Shown one piece after another: positions 44,256-53,651 of a DNA stretch of 64,000 nucleotides. Below the pieces are notes generated by a model. It made no database searches. It saw only the letters and a program-made list of their open reading frames with translations, and was not told the origin of the DNA. Position 1 is the first letter of the stretch; each line of letters opens with the position of its first letter. Location of the stretch: contig NC_013790.1 of NCBI RefSeq assembly GCF_000024185.1, forward strand, positions 2,355,001 through 2,419,000, written 5' to 3'. A program made the position numbers and the translations under genes. This DNA comes from Methanobrevibacter ruminantium M1. Its GTDB lineage: Archaea; Methanobacteriota; Methanobacteria; Methanobacteriales; Methanobacteriaceae.

Positions 44256-46055
44256 TCATTCCTCCTGTTCTTCTGAATCAAATAAAGTAGACTGTCCTTC
44301 ATCAGCGCCTTCTGATTTTTTGGACTTTTTGGATCTCTTTCTTGGCTTTTCATCATCTATAAAGGCTTCATCCAAGTCAGATTCCTGAATTCTGTCCTTT
44401 CTTGCTGAATGCTCCTTATCGACAGTGTGGCCGAATTCGTCAAGCTCTTCAAGCAAGGAATCGACGAAATCTTCTTCCTCTTCTTCTTCCTCGACCTTTT
44501 CACCCATGATTTCTGCCAATGCCCTTCTTGTTACCTTAGCAAGAACAGGCTTATAATCTGGAACTTCAGTCTCAGCAAGTGAAGCTGCCTCTTCAATGAT
44601 GACTGGAACATAGTCTTCAAATATCTTGGATCTCATGGCCTTTTCCTTTTCAGCCTTTTTGGATCGGATATGCTTTTGAAGTCTTCTTGCTATTTTCATG
44701 GTAGCTTGCCTTATCTCATGAACTATTTCAGGTTCAGGGGCAATGCTCTGTTTTCCTGTAGATAAATAAGGAACTTGAGTAGAGATAATATTTACAAACA
44801 AGGTAAGAGGAGTGTTATCCAAGTCTCTAAGACCGTAACGTCTCCAATCAATAGACCTTAACGCTTCTGTAATTGCACAGCTTCCTGCATCGAAAGTCAA
44901 TGGAACTCTGTTTGCAAACCTTAAGATCTCTGATTTTCTTTGTTCGTTTACGATTCTTCCTGCATCTCCTCCATAAGCGATACCTGCCTCTACAATGAAA
45001 GCCACACCACCCTTATAGGTTACAGGGCTTCTTGTGATGGTGGTAATGAATTCAGGCTTTAGAATCAATTTCATACCCTTTTCTATTTGCTCTTCACCGA
45101 TAGGTATCAATCCTGAAGTTGGAGGAGCCATGAATTTCATTTTGCCGAAAGCTTCTACGATCTTTTCAGCTTCTGCCCATTCCATGTTTTTAGGACGTTT
45201 CTTCATATCTATTCCGGTAAGCTCCTGAAGTTCTGAAACCTTTTTAGAGGACATTCTTGACAAGGAACTTGTCAGCATGCTTTTGAAGTTTCTCTTATCA
45301 GTGAACTTTGCAATGGTAATGATATCGTCAGCTGTAACCCCTTTAGGGTGAGGCAATACCTCTTGAGGGAGTACTGGAACGATTTCTGCTGCCCTTTTAA
45401 AGATGTATTTATGAGCGCTAGGATCCCTGAATGTGATTTTAGCGTGAGGGTTTGCAATCATGGTTCTACGGATGTATTCGAATGCACCTTGCTCAGCTAA
45501 AGAGTAGGATACTTCCTTAAAGTGGAGCTTAATGCATACACCAGTTCCTGTAGGTGTAAATTCGCTTTTCTTGATTAAGTCACCTTTGTTTTGCTTTACA
45601 TCCATCTTGAATTCCATCTTGACCCCTTTAAGCTCCCCATTTTCCATCCATCCGGAAGTTACATGGGTGGACTCACCGGTGGTCATTTGGGATAAAAGAA
45701 CACATCCACTACAACCTAAACCTTGTTGTCCCCTGGATTGGATGTTTCTGAATTTGGAACCTGCAAACATCTGACAGTATACCTTCATTACAAATTCTTC
45801 AGGAATTCCAGGACCATTGTCTGAATGGGTCAATACATAATGGTCCTTACCTAATCTATCTAATTTAATGCTGATTTCAGGTAAGATACCTGCTTCTTCC
45901 GCTGCGTCAAAACTGTTAGTTATAAGTTCGTGGAAAACGATAGTTAAAGAACGAATCTTTCCTGAAAATCCTAACATCTGTTTATTTTTTCTAAAGAACT
46001 CTGATGGAGTTAACTCATTAAAGTTTTCAAAGAGTTCTTGAGCTTGTTGAGACAA
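44256..46055 (-). CDS. top6B: DNA topoisomerase VI subunit B
   Basis: GHKL-type ATPase subunit that clamps the second DNA duplex. The 599-residue protein contains [20 protein letters not shown] (Bergerat N box), [13 protein letters not shown] (G1) and [20 protein letters not shown] (G2). The transducer domain includes [20 protein letters not shown], and the charged C-terminal tail ends [20 protein letters not shown]. The start is TTG at 46055 with AAGGAGG 7 nt upstream. It is the first gene of top6BA. Confidence 0.96.
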   Translation of the reverse strand: MSQQAQELFENFNELTPSEFFRKNKQMLGFSGKIRSLTIVFHELITNSFDAAEEAGILPEISIKLDRLGKDHYVLTHSDNGPGIPEEFVMKVYCQMFAGSKFRNIQSRGQQGLGCSGCVLLSQMTTGESTHVTSGWMENGELKGVKMEFKMDVKQNKGDLIKKSEFTPTGTGVCIKLHFKEVSYSLAEQGAFEYIRRTMIANPHAKITFRDPSAHKYIFKRAAEIVPVLPQEVLPHPKGVTADDIITIAKFTDKRNFKSMLTSSLSRMSSKKVSELQELTGIDMKKRPKNMEWAEAEKIVEAFGKMKFMAPPTSGLIPIGEEQIEKGMKLILKPEFITTITRSPVTYKGGVAFIVEAGIAYGGDAGRIVNEQRKSEILRFANRVPLTFDAGSCAITEALRSIDWRRYGLRDLDNTPLTLFVNIISTQVPYLSTGKQSIAPEPEIVHEIRQATMKIARRLQKHIRSKKAEKEKAMRSKIFEDYVPVIIEEAASLAETEVPDYKPVLAKVTRRALAEIMGEKVEEEEEEEDFVDSLLEELDEFGHTVDKEHSARKDRIQESDLDEAFIDDEKPRKRSKKSKKSEGADEGQSTLFDSEEQEE

Positions 46056-46842
46056 ATTAAACCTCCTTTAATTTAGAACAAATTTATCAATTTTTTTCTA
46101 AAATCTATTTTTAAAGAATAAATTTTATCAATCATTTACTAAAATCTATTTTTAATTAAATATAAAGAATAAATTTTATCAATTTTCTACATTAATATTA
46201 AATCTACATGATTCAAACACCAATAGCTAAAATATTTAGCATGCTATCTAGTTGAATAGTAACTTAAAAAATTCAATTTAATTAATTTTTTTATGATTAA
46301 AAAATTAAACCTAGAATAAATTAAAATTTTCTTTATAGCGGTAATGTTTGATCAAATTTCATTCTAAATAATTTATAATTTCTTAAAAATTCATGAAAAA
46401 ATTAACTAAAACATAGTAAATTCTTCACTACATATACATATGTACTTGAAAGTATATAAGAGTTTGCATATATTTGAAATTATTATGCATACAATGTTAA
46501 GACTATATAGAAAAATCAAAGGCAAAGTCTATTAAATTATAGTTAACTATTTTTTTTAATATAAAAATTTTGCCTTATCCATATACTCTTGTTAAGATAT
46601 AGTAAACTTTTATATAAAACTAATCCATATGAAATTTAAACAATATAATTTGAATAAGAACAATCTCAAATATAAAAATTAAAAAAAGGATAATGATTTG
46701 AAAATAATAATATTAAAAATTGGAAAAAAACAAGAAAAATATAAAAAAAATAAAGTAATGTAGATTATGAAAATAATTAATTAAATAAAAATAATTAATT
46801 AAAAGAAGAATAATTAATTAAATTAAAAATAAAAGAAAAGAA
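46056..46842. other. 787-bp gene-free region upstream of top6B
   Basis: The largest gene-free stretch in the window, between the KH-protein stop and the top6B start on the same strand. The top6B-proximal part has a three-unit repeat (46080-46190). The rest is AT-rich with no frame over 40 codons and no GC-rich fold. One 12-bp run ACATATACATATGT near 46432 is partly palindromic. An unlisted small RNA cannot be excluded. Confidence 0.5.
46080..46190. repeat. Three-unit repeat in the top6B leader/promoter region
   Basis: AAATTTATCAATTTTTTTCT (46080), AAATTTTATCAATCATTTAC (46120) and AAATTTTATCAATTTTCTAC (46171). The first two are followed by AAAATCTATTTTTAA and AAAGAAT. Periods are about 40 and 51 bp. 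Confidence 0.7.
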
Positions 46843-47454
46843 TTAGTCATCCAAGTCATCACGGAATTCAATTTCATCCTTTTCAATTCCAACGACTTCC
46901 TTGAATTCTTTCATCTTACGTTCATTCTTCTTATTTTCAAGGAATGCATAGACAGACTTATGTCTTGATCCGTTAAGAATCATTTCAACTGCTTCCTTTG
47001 CAACCATGACATTATCAAGCTCGCCTATTAAGGAAACAGTCTTTCCATAAATTGCCATATCCACTTCTGCCATATCTACAATAATCTCTCTTGTCTTTCC
47101 ATCCTTTCCAATGATTCTGCCCTTATACCTTGCCATAGCCTTTTTGGACTTTCCAACATATAAAGGCAATTTGATTATTTCCAAATAAGTATCATCTTTA
47201 TTTAATTTTAAAGCAACATGTGGATTAAAGCCACGTGCTATAGCTTTTACAATATGGTTTGCCTTCCATACTCCAAGAGGGTCTTCCATATTTTCTCCAG
47301 GATAAATAGCTACAGTGCAGTCATCGCTGTCAATATCTAAATGAGTATTAGTTGCATTTTCAATCAAATGTTTAGTTTCACCTTTTGTTCCGATTAAAGC
47401 GCCAATCCTATCAGATGGAACTCTAAGATAGTCAGTTTCCGGCAATTCATTCAC
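46843..47454 (-). CDS. Double KH-domain RNA-binding protein (Pno1/Dim2-like)
   Basis: Archaeal counterpart of the eukaryotic small-subunit assembly factor Pno1/Dim2. The 203-residue protein has KH 1 LRVPSDRIGALIGTKGETKH (GxxG = GTKG). KH 2 reads MARYKGRIIGKDGKTREIIV (GKDG), followed by the conserved YGKTVSLIGELDNVMVAKEA and SRHKSVYAFLE. It is encoded near rio1 and aIF1A, a conserved archaeal order linked to ribosome maturation. Confidence 0.92.
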   Translation of the reverse strand: MNELPETDYLRVPSDRIGALIGTKGETKHLIENATNTHLDIDSDDCTVAIYPGENMEDPLGVWKANHIVKAIARGFNPHVALKLNKDDTYLEIIKLPLYVGKSKKAMARYKGRIIGKDGKTREIIVDMAEVDMAIYGKTVSLIGELDNVMVAKEAVEMILNGSRHKSVYAFLENKKNERKMKEFKEVVGIEKDEIEFRDDLDD

Positions 47455-47860
47455 CTCATTTATTTTTTTAATTAAAATTTTGATTTTTTAAATTAAATCT
47501 TGAATATTTAATTTATTTTTAACTAATAATAATTATTTATTCCATTATTTATTAATCTTTATATCTTTATAGGTTTATCCCATTATGATTTCAATATTTA
47601 TTACGCTAGAAACTAAACTATGAGAACATTAAAAATAGTTTATATATCATATATAATTTGAATTGTCCAAGAGCATATGAAAACTAATGGAGGTAGCATT
47701 TCAAGTGTAAATTTAAGAACAATGAGAAGAGATAAGTAATTAAATTAGATAAAAAAAGCAATGAAAATAAAATAATCTTAATTAGATAACAAAAGCATGA
47801 AAAATAAAATAAACTTAAAGAATAAAAAAGTTTAAAAAGAAAATAAATAACTAAAAAAAG
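47455..47860. other. 406-bp spacer between the KH gene and DUF3781 gene
   Basis: Contains a TATA-like stretch (47640-47655) facing right and a 20-codon frame behind it, listed separately; otherwise AT-rich. The promoter of the KH gene should be at its left end. Confidence 0.45.
47677..47739 (+). CDS. Possible 20-residue microprotein
   Basis: ATG at 47677 opens MKTNGGSISSVNLRTMRRDK, then TAA. It is the only GC-richer island in the spacer, and TTTATATATCATATATAA ends about 22 bp upstream, the right distance for a nearly leaderless archaeal transcript. The peptide is basic. There is no ribosome site of note; GGAGGT lies inside the frame. It could equally be the start of an untranslated small RNA or a relic. 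Confidence 0.3.
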   Translation: MKTNGGSISSVNLRTMRRDK

Positions 47861-48094
47861 CTATTTCTTCTTATGAGCAGTTATTATAGTAAAAGAATGC
47901 TTATTAACTGTTATTATACAGTCATCAACAGTTACATAATAGTTTTTGCCCTTCTCTTCAATTACAGCGTCCTTATCCTTAATTTTTAAAATGCAATATT
48001 CAACTGGATCCACATCAATTCCAAGATTCCTTTGAATTCTTCCAACACCCATCTCTGTTGTATGAATTTTATCAATATTATCTAATAAGCTCAT
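47861..48094 (-). CDS. DUF3781-like small protein
   Basis: A 77-residue protein: LLDNIDKIHTTEMGVGRIQR at the N-terminus and KNYYVTVDDCIITVNKHSFT IITAHK at the C-terminus (broken for length), a pattern I recall from the DUF3781 family of gut anaerobes, mostly Firmicutes. It lies 24 bp behind rio1 and may be co-transcribed. It is absent from the usual aIF1A-rio1-KH order, so possibly acquired. No function is known. Confidence 0.68.
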   Translation of the reverse strand: MSLLDNIDKIHTTEMGVGRIQRNLGIDVDPVEYCILKIKDKDAVIEEKGKNYYVTVDDCIITVNKHSFTIITAHKKK

Positions 48095-48118
48095 GAAACC
48101 ACCTGAAATAAACTATAA

Positions 48119-48898
48119 CTAATCCTTAATCAATCGATTAGTCAAATCCTCAATGGAAGTGTCAACCCCCATCTTGGAAAATTCAAAGCTAATATTCTTA
48201 ATATCCCTTGCAAGCAACTCATTTGCAATTATATGATCCCTTACAACAGATTGGGAAACGTCAATAATTACAGGCTTCTCATCAAAATTAAGAATATTGT
48301 AAGAGGAGAGGTCTCCATGAATCAGATTAGCCTTATTAATGAACCTGTCCATCTGCTCCACCAATTGCTCATAGAAGTGGGCAGGGTCTTGAGGAGGAAG
48401 ATTCTTAACTGTAGGTGCAGGATTTCCATCCTCATCACCAATAAACTCAATTATAAGCACGTTGTTAAGGCTTGTGATTGCCTCTGGAACATTTACTCCA
48501 GCATCCTTTAGCCGAGTCAGATTTCTGAATTCCTTATTTACCCAATTGTTAATTAATTGTCTTTTATTGCTTGATCTGACATTAAATCTAGGGTCTCCTG
48601 CAATGTAATACTGCATCTTCTTAAAGTCAGATGTGGCTATCCTATAGATTTTAACAGCAACGATAGATCCATCCTCTTTTATGCCCTTTAAAACATTAGC
48701 TTCCTTTCCAGTGCTGATTGCACCATTTAAAACATCCAAATGGCCCTGATTCGCCAGCTTATAAAGGACTTGCAAAGTTGCCTTATCAAATATCTCGCTT
48801 GAGACCTTTCTATCATCTGCATCTTTAGTTCTTTTTCTTGAAATCAGTTTTTGAACTTCTGCATCTGCCTTAGCCACTCTTGGATTTTCATCATCCAT
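48119..48898 (-). CDS. rio1: RIO1-family serine protein kinase
   Basis: Atypical kinase acting in small ribosomal subunit maturation. The 259-residue protein has the nucleotide loop LNGAISTGKEANVLKGI, IVAVKIYRIATSDFKKMQYY with the ATP-binding Lys, catalytic LIHGDLSSYNIL and metal-binding VIIDVSQSV. All match the RIO1 subgroup. aIF1A is upstream and the KH protein downstream. Confidence 0.95.
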   Translation of the reverse strand: MDDENPRVAKADAEVQKLISRKRTKDADDRKVSSEIFDKATLQVLYKLANQGHLDVLNGAISTGKEANVLKGIKEDGSIVAVKIYRIATSDFKKMQYYIAGDPRFNVRSSNKRQLINNWVNKEFRNLTRLKDAGVNVPEAITSLNNVLIIEFIGDEDGNPAPTVKNLPPQDPAHFYEQLVEQMDRFINKANLIHGDLSSYNILNFDEKPVIIDVSQSVVRDHIIANELLARDIKNISFEFSKMGVDTSIEDLTNRLIKD

Positions 48899-49079
48899 AA
48901 AAACACCCTAAATTTAGATAAATAAATAACTAATAAAACTAAGAAAACTAAATTAATAAATAATTTAATTAAGTAAATAAATAAAAAAGAGTTCAAATTA
49001 TAAAAAGGTTATAAAAGTAAATAAAGTAAGTAAATAATTAAATAAAATAAGAAAAGAAGTTAAAAAAGTAGTGAAAAAC

Positions 49080-49382
49080 TTACATTTTTAAATAACCTTT
49101 TCTTTCAAGCCAATTGGATTCAGTCCTTGTGTATCTCCAGATAACATCAGCCTTTTGATCGGATTGGAAATCCCATGGCTTTACAAGAACAACATCCCCT
49201 TCACGAATCCAGATTCTCTTTTTCACCTTACCTGGAATACGTGTCATTCTGATATTTCCATCAGCGCATCTTACTTTAAGTTTACCATGTCCCATAATTT
49301 GCTCTACGACTCCTGGAATTTCTCCCTTCTTTGGAGTACGTACTCTTCTATATTCTTGTTGATTATTTTGTGGTTTCGCCAA
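49080..49382 (-). CDS. eif1A: Translation initiation factor aIF1A
   Basis: OB-fold initiation factor that binds the small-subunit A site. The sequence MAKPQNNQQEYRRVRTPKKG is followed by VVEQIMGHGKLKVRCADGNI and KKRIWIREGDVVLVKPWDF. The start is TTG at 49382, because AGGAGG stands 6 nt upstream and lies inside the longer frame that opens at 49400. 100 residues is the usual length. Leads the aIF1A-rio1 region. Confidence 0.94.
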   Translation of the reverse strand: MAKPQNNQQEYRRVRTPKKGEIPGVVEQIMGHGKLKVRCADGNIRMTRIPGKVKKRIWIREGDVVLVKPWDFQSDQKADVIWRYTRTESNWLERKGYLKM

Positions 49383-49400
49383 AATTTGCCTCCTAAACAT

Positions 49401-49849
49401 TATCCAAAACTTTTATTTAAATTACACTAATTATTATAATGAAAATTATTTAAACCTTTCGGAAAATTTTAAAAAACGTCCCAAATATTTATAGAATTTT
49501 AAACTTTTTGAAAATTTCAAAAATCATCCAAAATCGAATAAGTGAATAATTAAAAAATTATAGTAAATAATCATTAGTAAATAATTTATTACTATAATAT
49601 ATATTTGTCTTAATATAAATACTAGCAAGATTTTGAAAAAAATTTTTTATGAAAAATTACATTTGGTTCATAAAAAATCCTAAAAAATCCTAAAAAATCT
49701 AATAAATTATATAGAATAAAATAGAAAAAGAATATATGAATATTTTAATTAAAATATTTGTTAAATAATTTAATTAATATTTTTAAAATAATCAAAATTT
49801 CATGTTTAATAATTTTAAAACCAAATAAATAAACTTAATAGGTAATAAA
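49401..49849. other. 449-bp divergent spacer between aIF1A and moeA
   Basis: AT-rich with runs such as AAAAAATCCTAAAAAATCCT near 49670. I see no RNA gene, operator-like palindrome or further open frame. It must hold both promoters. Confidence 0.45.
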
Positions 49850-51064
49850 ATGGGTGTAGAGTTTTTAAATATTATAGAATCAGATGAAGCTAAAGAGATC
49901 ATAAAAGAAAAGTTCGAAGAATGTTATACCGCTCAATCTGAAATCATAGACATAGCAGAAAGTGCTAATAGAATCACATATAGCAAAATTGAAAGTAAGA
50001 TCGATTTTCCACCATTCAACCGTTCATTAAAAGACGGATTTGCAATCAAGGCAGAAGACAGCTATGGAGTTAATGAAGAAAATCCTAAAAAGCTTAAAGT
50101 CATTGACTTTCTTGAAGCGGGATCATTTACAGATAAGACCGTTGAGCTTGGAAGCTGTGTTGAAATAAGCACAGGGGCTCCTATTCCAGATGGTGCAGAT
50201 GCTGTAATAATGGTGGAGTTTTCATATAAGTCTGATGAAAATCCAGAGCTTGAAGATGATGAGGTGGAAATCCTAACAAGCGTCACTCCTTCACAGGATA
50301 TCGGCCAAAAGGGCTCAGACGTTAAGAAAGGACAGGTCATCCTTGATGAGAATATCCTATTGAACCCTCCAAAGATTGGAGTTATTGCAGCTCAAGGAAT
50401 AGACACTGTAGAGGTCTATAAAAAGCCAAAAGTAGGAATAATCTCAACTGGAAACGAACTCCTAACCAACCAAGAGGAATTAAGGCCGGGCAAAATCTAT
50501 GACGTCAACAGCGAAATGATCAGAGCGGGGGTAAACGCATGCGGAGCCGAAGGTGAATGCCTTGGAATAGTAAGAGACAATTATGATGACTTAAAAAACA
50601 AGATAACCGAATCATTAAAGGAATGTGACATTCTCTTATGCTCTGGAGGAACCTCTGCAGGGGTTGGAGACAACATCCGCCACATCCTTGATGAATTGGG
50701 AACAGTCTACATTCATGGAATTACCGTCCAGCCTGGAAAGCCTACCATCCTTGGAGTTGTAGATGGAAAAATCATAATAGGCCTTCCTGGAAACCCTGTT
50801 TCTGCAATTGTCATATTTAATGTGTTTGTTGCACCTGCAATCAAGAAATTAGCTGGATTCAAACAAGAGGAAGAGCAAAAAACAATAAAGGGAAAATTGG
50901 CAAAAAGAATACATTCTCCTATTGGCAGAATGCAGTACCAATTGGTTAAAGTAGAAGGAGACAGTGTTATTCCTATATTTAAAGATTCGGGAGCAATATT
51001 CTCACTTGCAAGTGCAGCAGGTTATACAAAAAAGTCTCAAAAACAGAACCCGAATTTGGTTTGA
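49850..51064 (+). CDS. moeA: Molybdopterin molybdenumtransferase MoeA
   Basis: Inserts Mo or W into adenylylated molybdopterin, needed for formylmethanofuran and formate dehydrogenases. The 404-residue protein shows PPFNRSLKDGFAIKAEDSYG, GSCVEISTGAPIPDGADAVI, VGIISTGNELL, CSGGTSAGVGDNI and IIGLPGNPVSAIVIFNVFV, the MoeA signatures in order. Fine archaeal match, no PBP-like domain at the end. GyrI-like protein follows. Confidence 0.95.
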   Translation: MGVEFLNIIESDEAKEIIKEKFEECYTAQSEIIDIAESANRITYSKIESKIDFPPFNRSLKDGFAIKAEDSYGVNEENPKKLKVIDFLEAGSFTDKTVELGSCVEISTGAPIPDGADAVIMVEFSYKSDENPELEDDEVEILTSVTPSQDIGQKGSDVKKGQVILDENILLNPPKIGVIAAQGIDTVEVYKKPKVGIISTGNELLTNQEELRPGKIYDVNSEMIRAGVNACGAEGECLGIVRDNYDDLKNKITESLKECDILLCSGGTSAGVGDNIRHILDELGTVYIHGITVQPGKPTILGVVDGKIIIGLPGNPVSAIVIFNVFVAPAIKKLAGFKQEEEQKTIKGKLAKRIHSPIGRMQYQLVKVEGDSVIPIFKDSGAIFSLASAAGYTKKSQKQNPNLV

Positions 51065-51192
51065 AGAAGCGAGAAAGAAGTTGAGGTTACTTTGTTTAAT
51101 TAATCATTTATACAAAATAATAAATTATAAAATCAGATTAAAAAAATTTAAAATATCTAAAATAAATAAATATTATTAGATAAGGTGTAAAA

Positions 51193-51660
51193 ATGGAGAT
51201 TCAAGAAAAGACAATTGAAGACCAGAAAGTCGCTATAATGAATTATAAAGGCTATCTTAAAGATATGGAGATTTTAATTTCCAAATTAACAGGATGGATT
51301 GAGTTAGAAGAAATAGAAACCGTCGGAGACTTATTTGCAATATTTTACAACAATCCAAGAACTGCAAAGGAAGATGAAGTCGTTTATGATGTTGGAATCC
51401 CAATCAATCCAGAATTAGACCCTGATGAAACTGAAGAGATAAGGATTGTAACAATCATCGAACATAAAGTCCTATCCGGACTCCATTATGGTTCCATTGA
51501 CAATATTCAAGAGACCTATAACATTATGGCAGAATACTCTATCGAAAATAAATATGACATTATCGGCTCTCCAAAGGAAGTCTACATTAAAAGCAAATTT
51601 GATGTTGAAGATGAAGAAGACATGATTACTGAAATCCAATTGCCAGTAATTAAGATGTAA
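51193..51660 (+). CDS. GyrI-like small-molecule-binding protein
   Basis: A 155-residue protein of the SHS2-duplication GyrI/SOUL effector-binding fold: KVAIMNYKGYLKDMEILISK, FAIFYNNPRTAKEDEVVYDV GIPI (broken for length) and KVLSGLHYGSIDNIQETYNI MAEYSIENKYDI. The domain usually forms the ligand-binding half of AraC/MerR regulators; here it is alone. Ligand unknown. Confidence 0.85.
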   Translation: MEIQEKTIEDQKVAIMNYKGYLKDMEILISKLTGWIELEEIETVGDLFAIFYNNPRTAKEDEVVYDVGIPINPELDPDETEEIRIVTIIEHKVLSGLHYGSIDNIQETYNIMAEYSIENKYDIIGSPKEVYIKSKFDVEDEEDMITEIQLPVIKM

Positions 51661-51776
51661 TTCTCCATTTTAAAAAAGAATGAAAATCCATTAAGATGCA
51701 TATTATTCATTCTAAAAAACAAAAAAAGATAAAAATTTAGATTAATTTAAAAACAATTCCAAAGAGGTTTGAAATT

Positions 51777-52085
51777 ATGGCAGAAGAAGAAAAAAGTTCT
51801 AAAAAGAAATCCAAAAGAGAATTAGAAAAGGAACTTAACAGCAAAGTAGATAAGATCATAGAAAAGAACTTCGAAGATTTTAAATCTCAAGATGAACTTG
51901 AAGACTTTATCCAAAAGGCTTTCGACGATAAAGCTTCACAATACAATAAAAAAATCGAATTAAAAGAAAAAGAGTTGGATAAAAAGTTCAAAGCTTCAAG
52001 AGAAAACGATAATAAAAAAATCGATAGAAAAATAAGAGAAATGGATAGAAAATTAAAATTAAGGTATAAAACTATGTTAAAATAA
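51777..52085 (+). CDS. Small highly charged coiled-coil protein
   Basis: 102 residues, about two thirds Lys, Glu, Asp or Arg, predicted as one or two long charged helices (ELEKELNSKVDKIIEKNFED and KIDRKIREMDRKLKLRYKTM). GAGGTTTG precedes the ATG. I do not recognise a family. The composition suggests a coiled coil or nucleic-acid-associated protein, without a specific role. Confidence 0.65.
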   Translation: MAEEEKSSKKKSKRELEKELNSKVDKIIEKNFEDFKSQDELEDFIQKAFDDKASQYNKKIELKEKELDKKFKASRENDNKKIDRKIREMDRKLKLRYKTMLK

Positions 52086-52151
52086 TTATTATTTTACCTT
52101 AATTCTTTTTTTAATAATTAATTTACTTTAATTCTTTTTTTTAAAAAAAAA

Positions 52152-52181
52152 AGCCTTTTTAATCATTAAGATAAAAAGGCT
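52152..52181. terminator. Bidirectional hairpin between convergent genes
   Basis: AGCCTTTTT (52152-52160) pairs with AAAAAGGCT (52173-52181) around a 12-base loop. Flanking A-run (52143-52152) and T-rich sequence make it usable in both directions, between the coiled-coil gene (+) and the TldE-like gene (-). Confidence 0.65.
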
Positions 52182-52279
52182 CATTTACTTATTTTAAAAA
52201 CTAGTTTTTAAAAGGCTTTAATTAACAAAGCCCCCTTAAACAAAACTATTTTATTCTATTTTTATAAACAAGACTAATC

Positions 52280-53593
52280 CTAATTTGAATTATTCCCAAC
52301 CACTCTCACATTAGGTAAAAATATCTTAGGAATAATGAAAGAGCCTCTTTGTTTAGTCTCAGTACCAACAGCTTCAGCATCAGCCAAAAGATCATAAATA
52401 TTACCAGAAATCATGGCTTTTTTAATAGGCTTCTTATCACCATTTGAAACTAAAAATGAATTGCTTGCCTCAACTGAAAAGTCTCCTGTAATTGGATTGG
52501 CTGTATGGGCTCCTAAAACGTCAGTAACTAAAAATGCATCATCAATGTCATCTAAGTTTCTATGGCTTTTAAAGTCAAACAATAGATTTGAAGCCCCAAC
52601 TGAAGGAGTTCCCAAATAGGATGATCTAAATCCATTTGAACTGCTTTTAACTCCATCCTTATTTGCTGTGTAGATATCATATAAAAATCCTTTTAATACC
52701 CCATCTTCAACCAAACAAGTCCTCTTTGAAGCGGTGCCCTCATCATCACAGCGAGAGGAATTCAATCCACCATCGATAGTGGAATCATCATAAATGGAAA
52801 GGTTTTCGGTAATGATCTTCTCATCCATCTTATCAGCGATTCTGGATCTTCCCCTTTGAACATTATCTGCATTGAATCCGCTTAAAAAGGTAGACAATAA
52901 TCCAGTGGCAGCATGATAATCTAAAACAACATCCCTATCTGAAGTTTCAATGTCTTCTCCACCTAAGGAGTCCATTGCAAGATTACAAATATCCTCTACC
53001 AAGGCCATACCATCTAAATCATAAAGGCAGGATGAATCGGAATCATAAGCAGTGGTCAATTCACCATCCTTAACTGCATTGATTGACACTCCTATTGCAA
53101 AGCCTGTAGAATTGTCATAGGCTTCAACACCATTTGAATTTATTATTAAGGTTTCACCTTCAGCAGCGGAAAATCCTCCAGAGCTTACCTGACATCCATA
53201 ATCCTCAACAGAATTCAAGACAGATTTAAGTGAGCCTGTAAGCTCATCCAAATCCAAATCCTTAAATCTTTTATCATAAGTGCCTTTTACAACAGGGAGT
53301 TTTTCATATTCTGCAAATGAATAAAATTCATCCTTTGTATTGAGCTTTGAATTCAAATAAGCATTCTCACAAGTCTTTGCAATCTCATCCATATCAGATG
53401 TGAATGCAAATCCTATTGCTCCATCCTTGATAATCCTAATCCCCACTCCTAAGCTTAAATCTTCCTTTGCAAAATTAAGCTCAGTCTTTTGAGAATCAAG
53501 TTCCAATAATTCAGTCCTGTCAATATAAATTTCATAAGTGTCTGAATATTTTGATATTTCTCTTTTTGCCTCTTCTGCTATTTCATAAATCAT
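52280..53593 (-). CDS. TldE/PmbA-family metalloprotease-related protein
   Basis: A 437-residue member of the TldD/PmbA family. In bacteria TldD/TldE heterodimers trim peptides such as microcin precursors; TldE itself lacks the zinc motif. It shows LSLGVGIRIIKDGAIGFAFT, VLDYHAATGLLSTFLSGFNA, the terminal RSSYLGTPSVGASNLLFDFK, and FSVEASNSFLVSNGDKK. I see no HExxxH, so it is the PmbA/TldE half; the TldD partner is not in this window. Confidence 0.9.
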   Translation of the reverse strand: MIYEIAEEAKREISKYSDTYEIYIDRTELLELDSQKTELNFAKEDLSLGVGIRIIKDGAIGFAFTSDMDEIAKTCENAYLNSKLNTKDEFYSFAEYEKLPVVKGTYDKRFKDLDLDELTGSLKSVLNSVEDYGCQVSSGGFSAAEGETLIINSNGVEAYDNSTGFAIGVSINAVKDGELTTAYDSDSSCLYDLDGMALVEDICNLAMDSLGGEDIETSDRDVVLDYHAATGLLSTFLSGFNADNVQRGRSRIADKMDEKIITENLSIYDDSTIDGGLNSSRCDDEGTASKRTCLVEDGVLKGFLYDIYTANKDGVKSSSNGFRSSYLGTPSVGASNLLFDFKSHRNLDDIDDAFLVTDVLGAHTANPITGDFSVEASNSFLVSNGDKKPIKKAMISGNIYDLLADAEAVGTETKQRGSFIIPKIFLPNVRVVGNNSN

Positions 53594-53651
53594 AATATCA
53601 CATAATAATTAAGATAAATATAAAAAATACCCTTTCAACTCTTTTAAAAAG

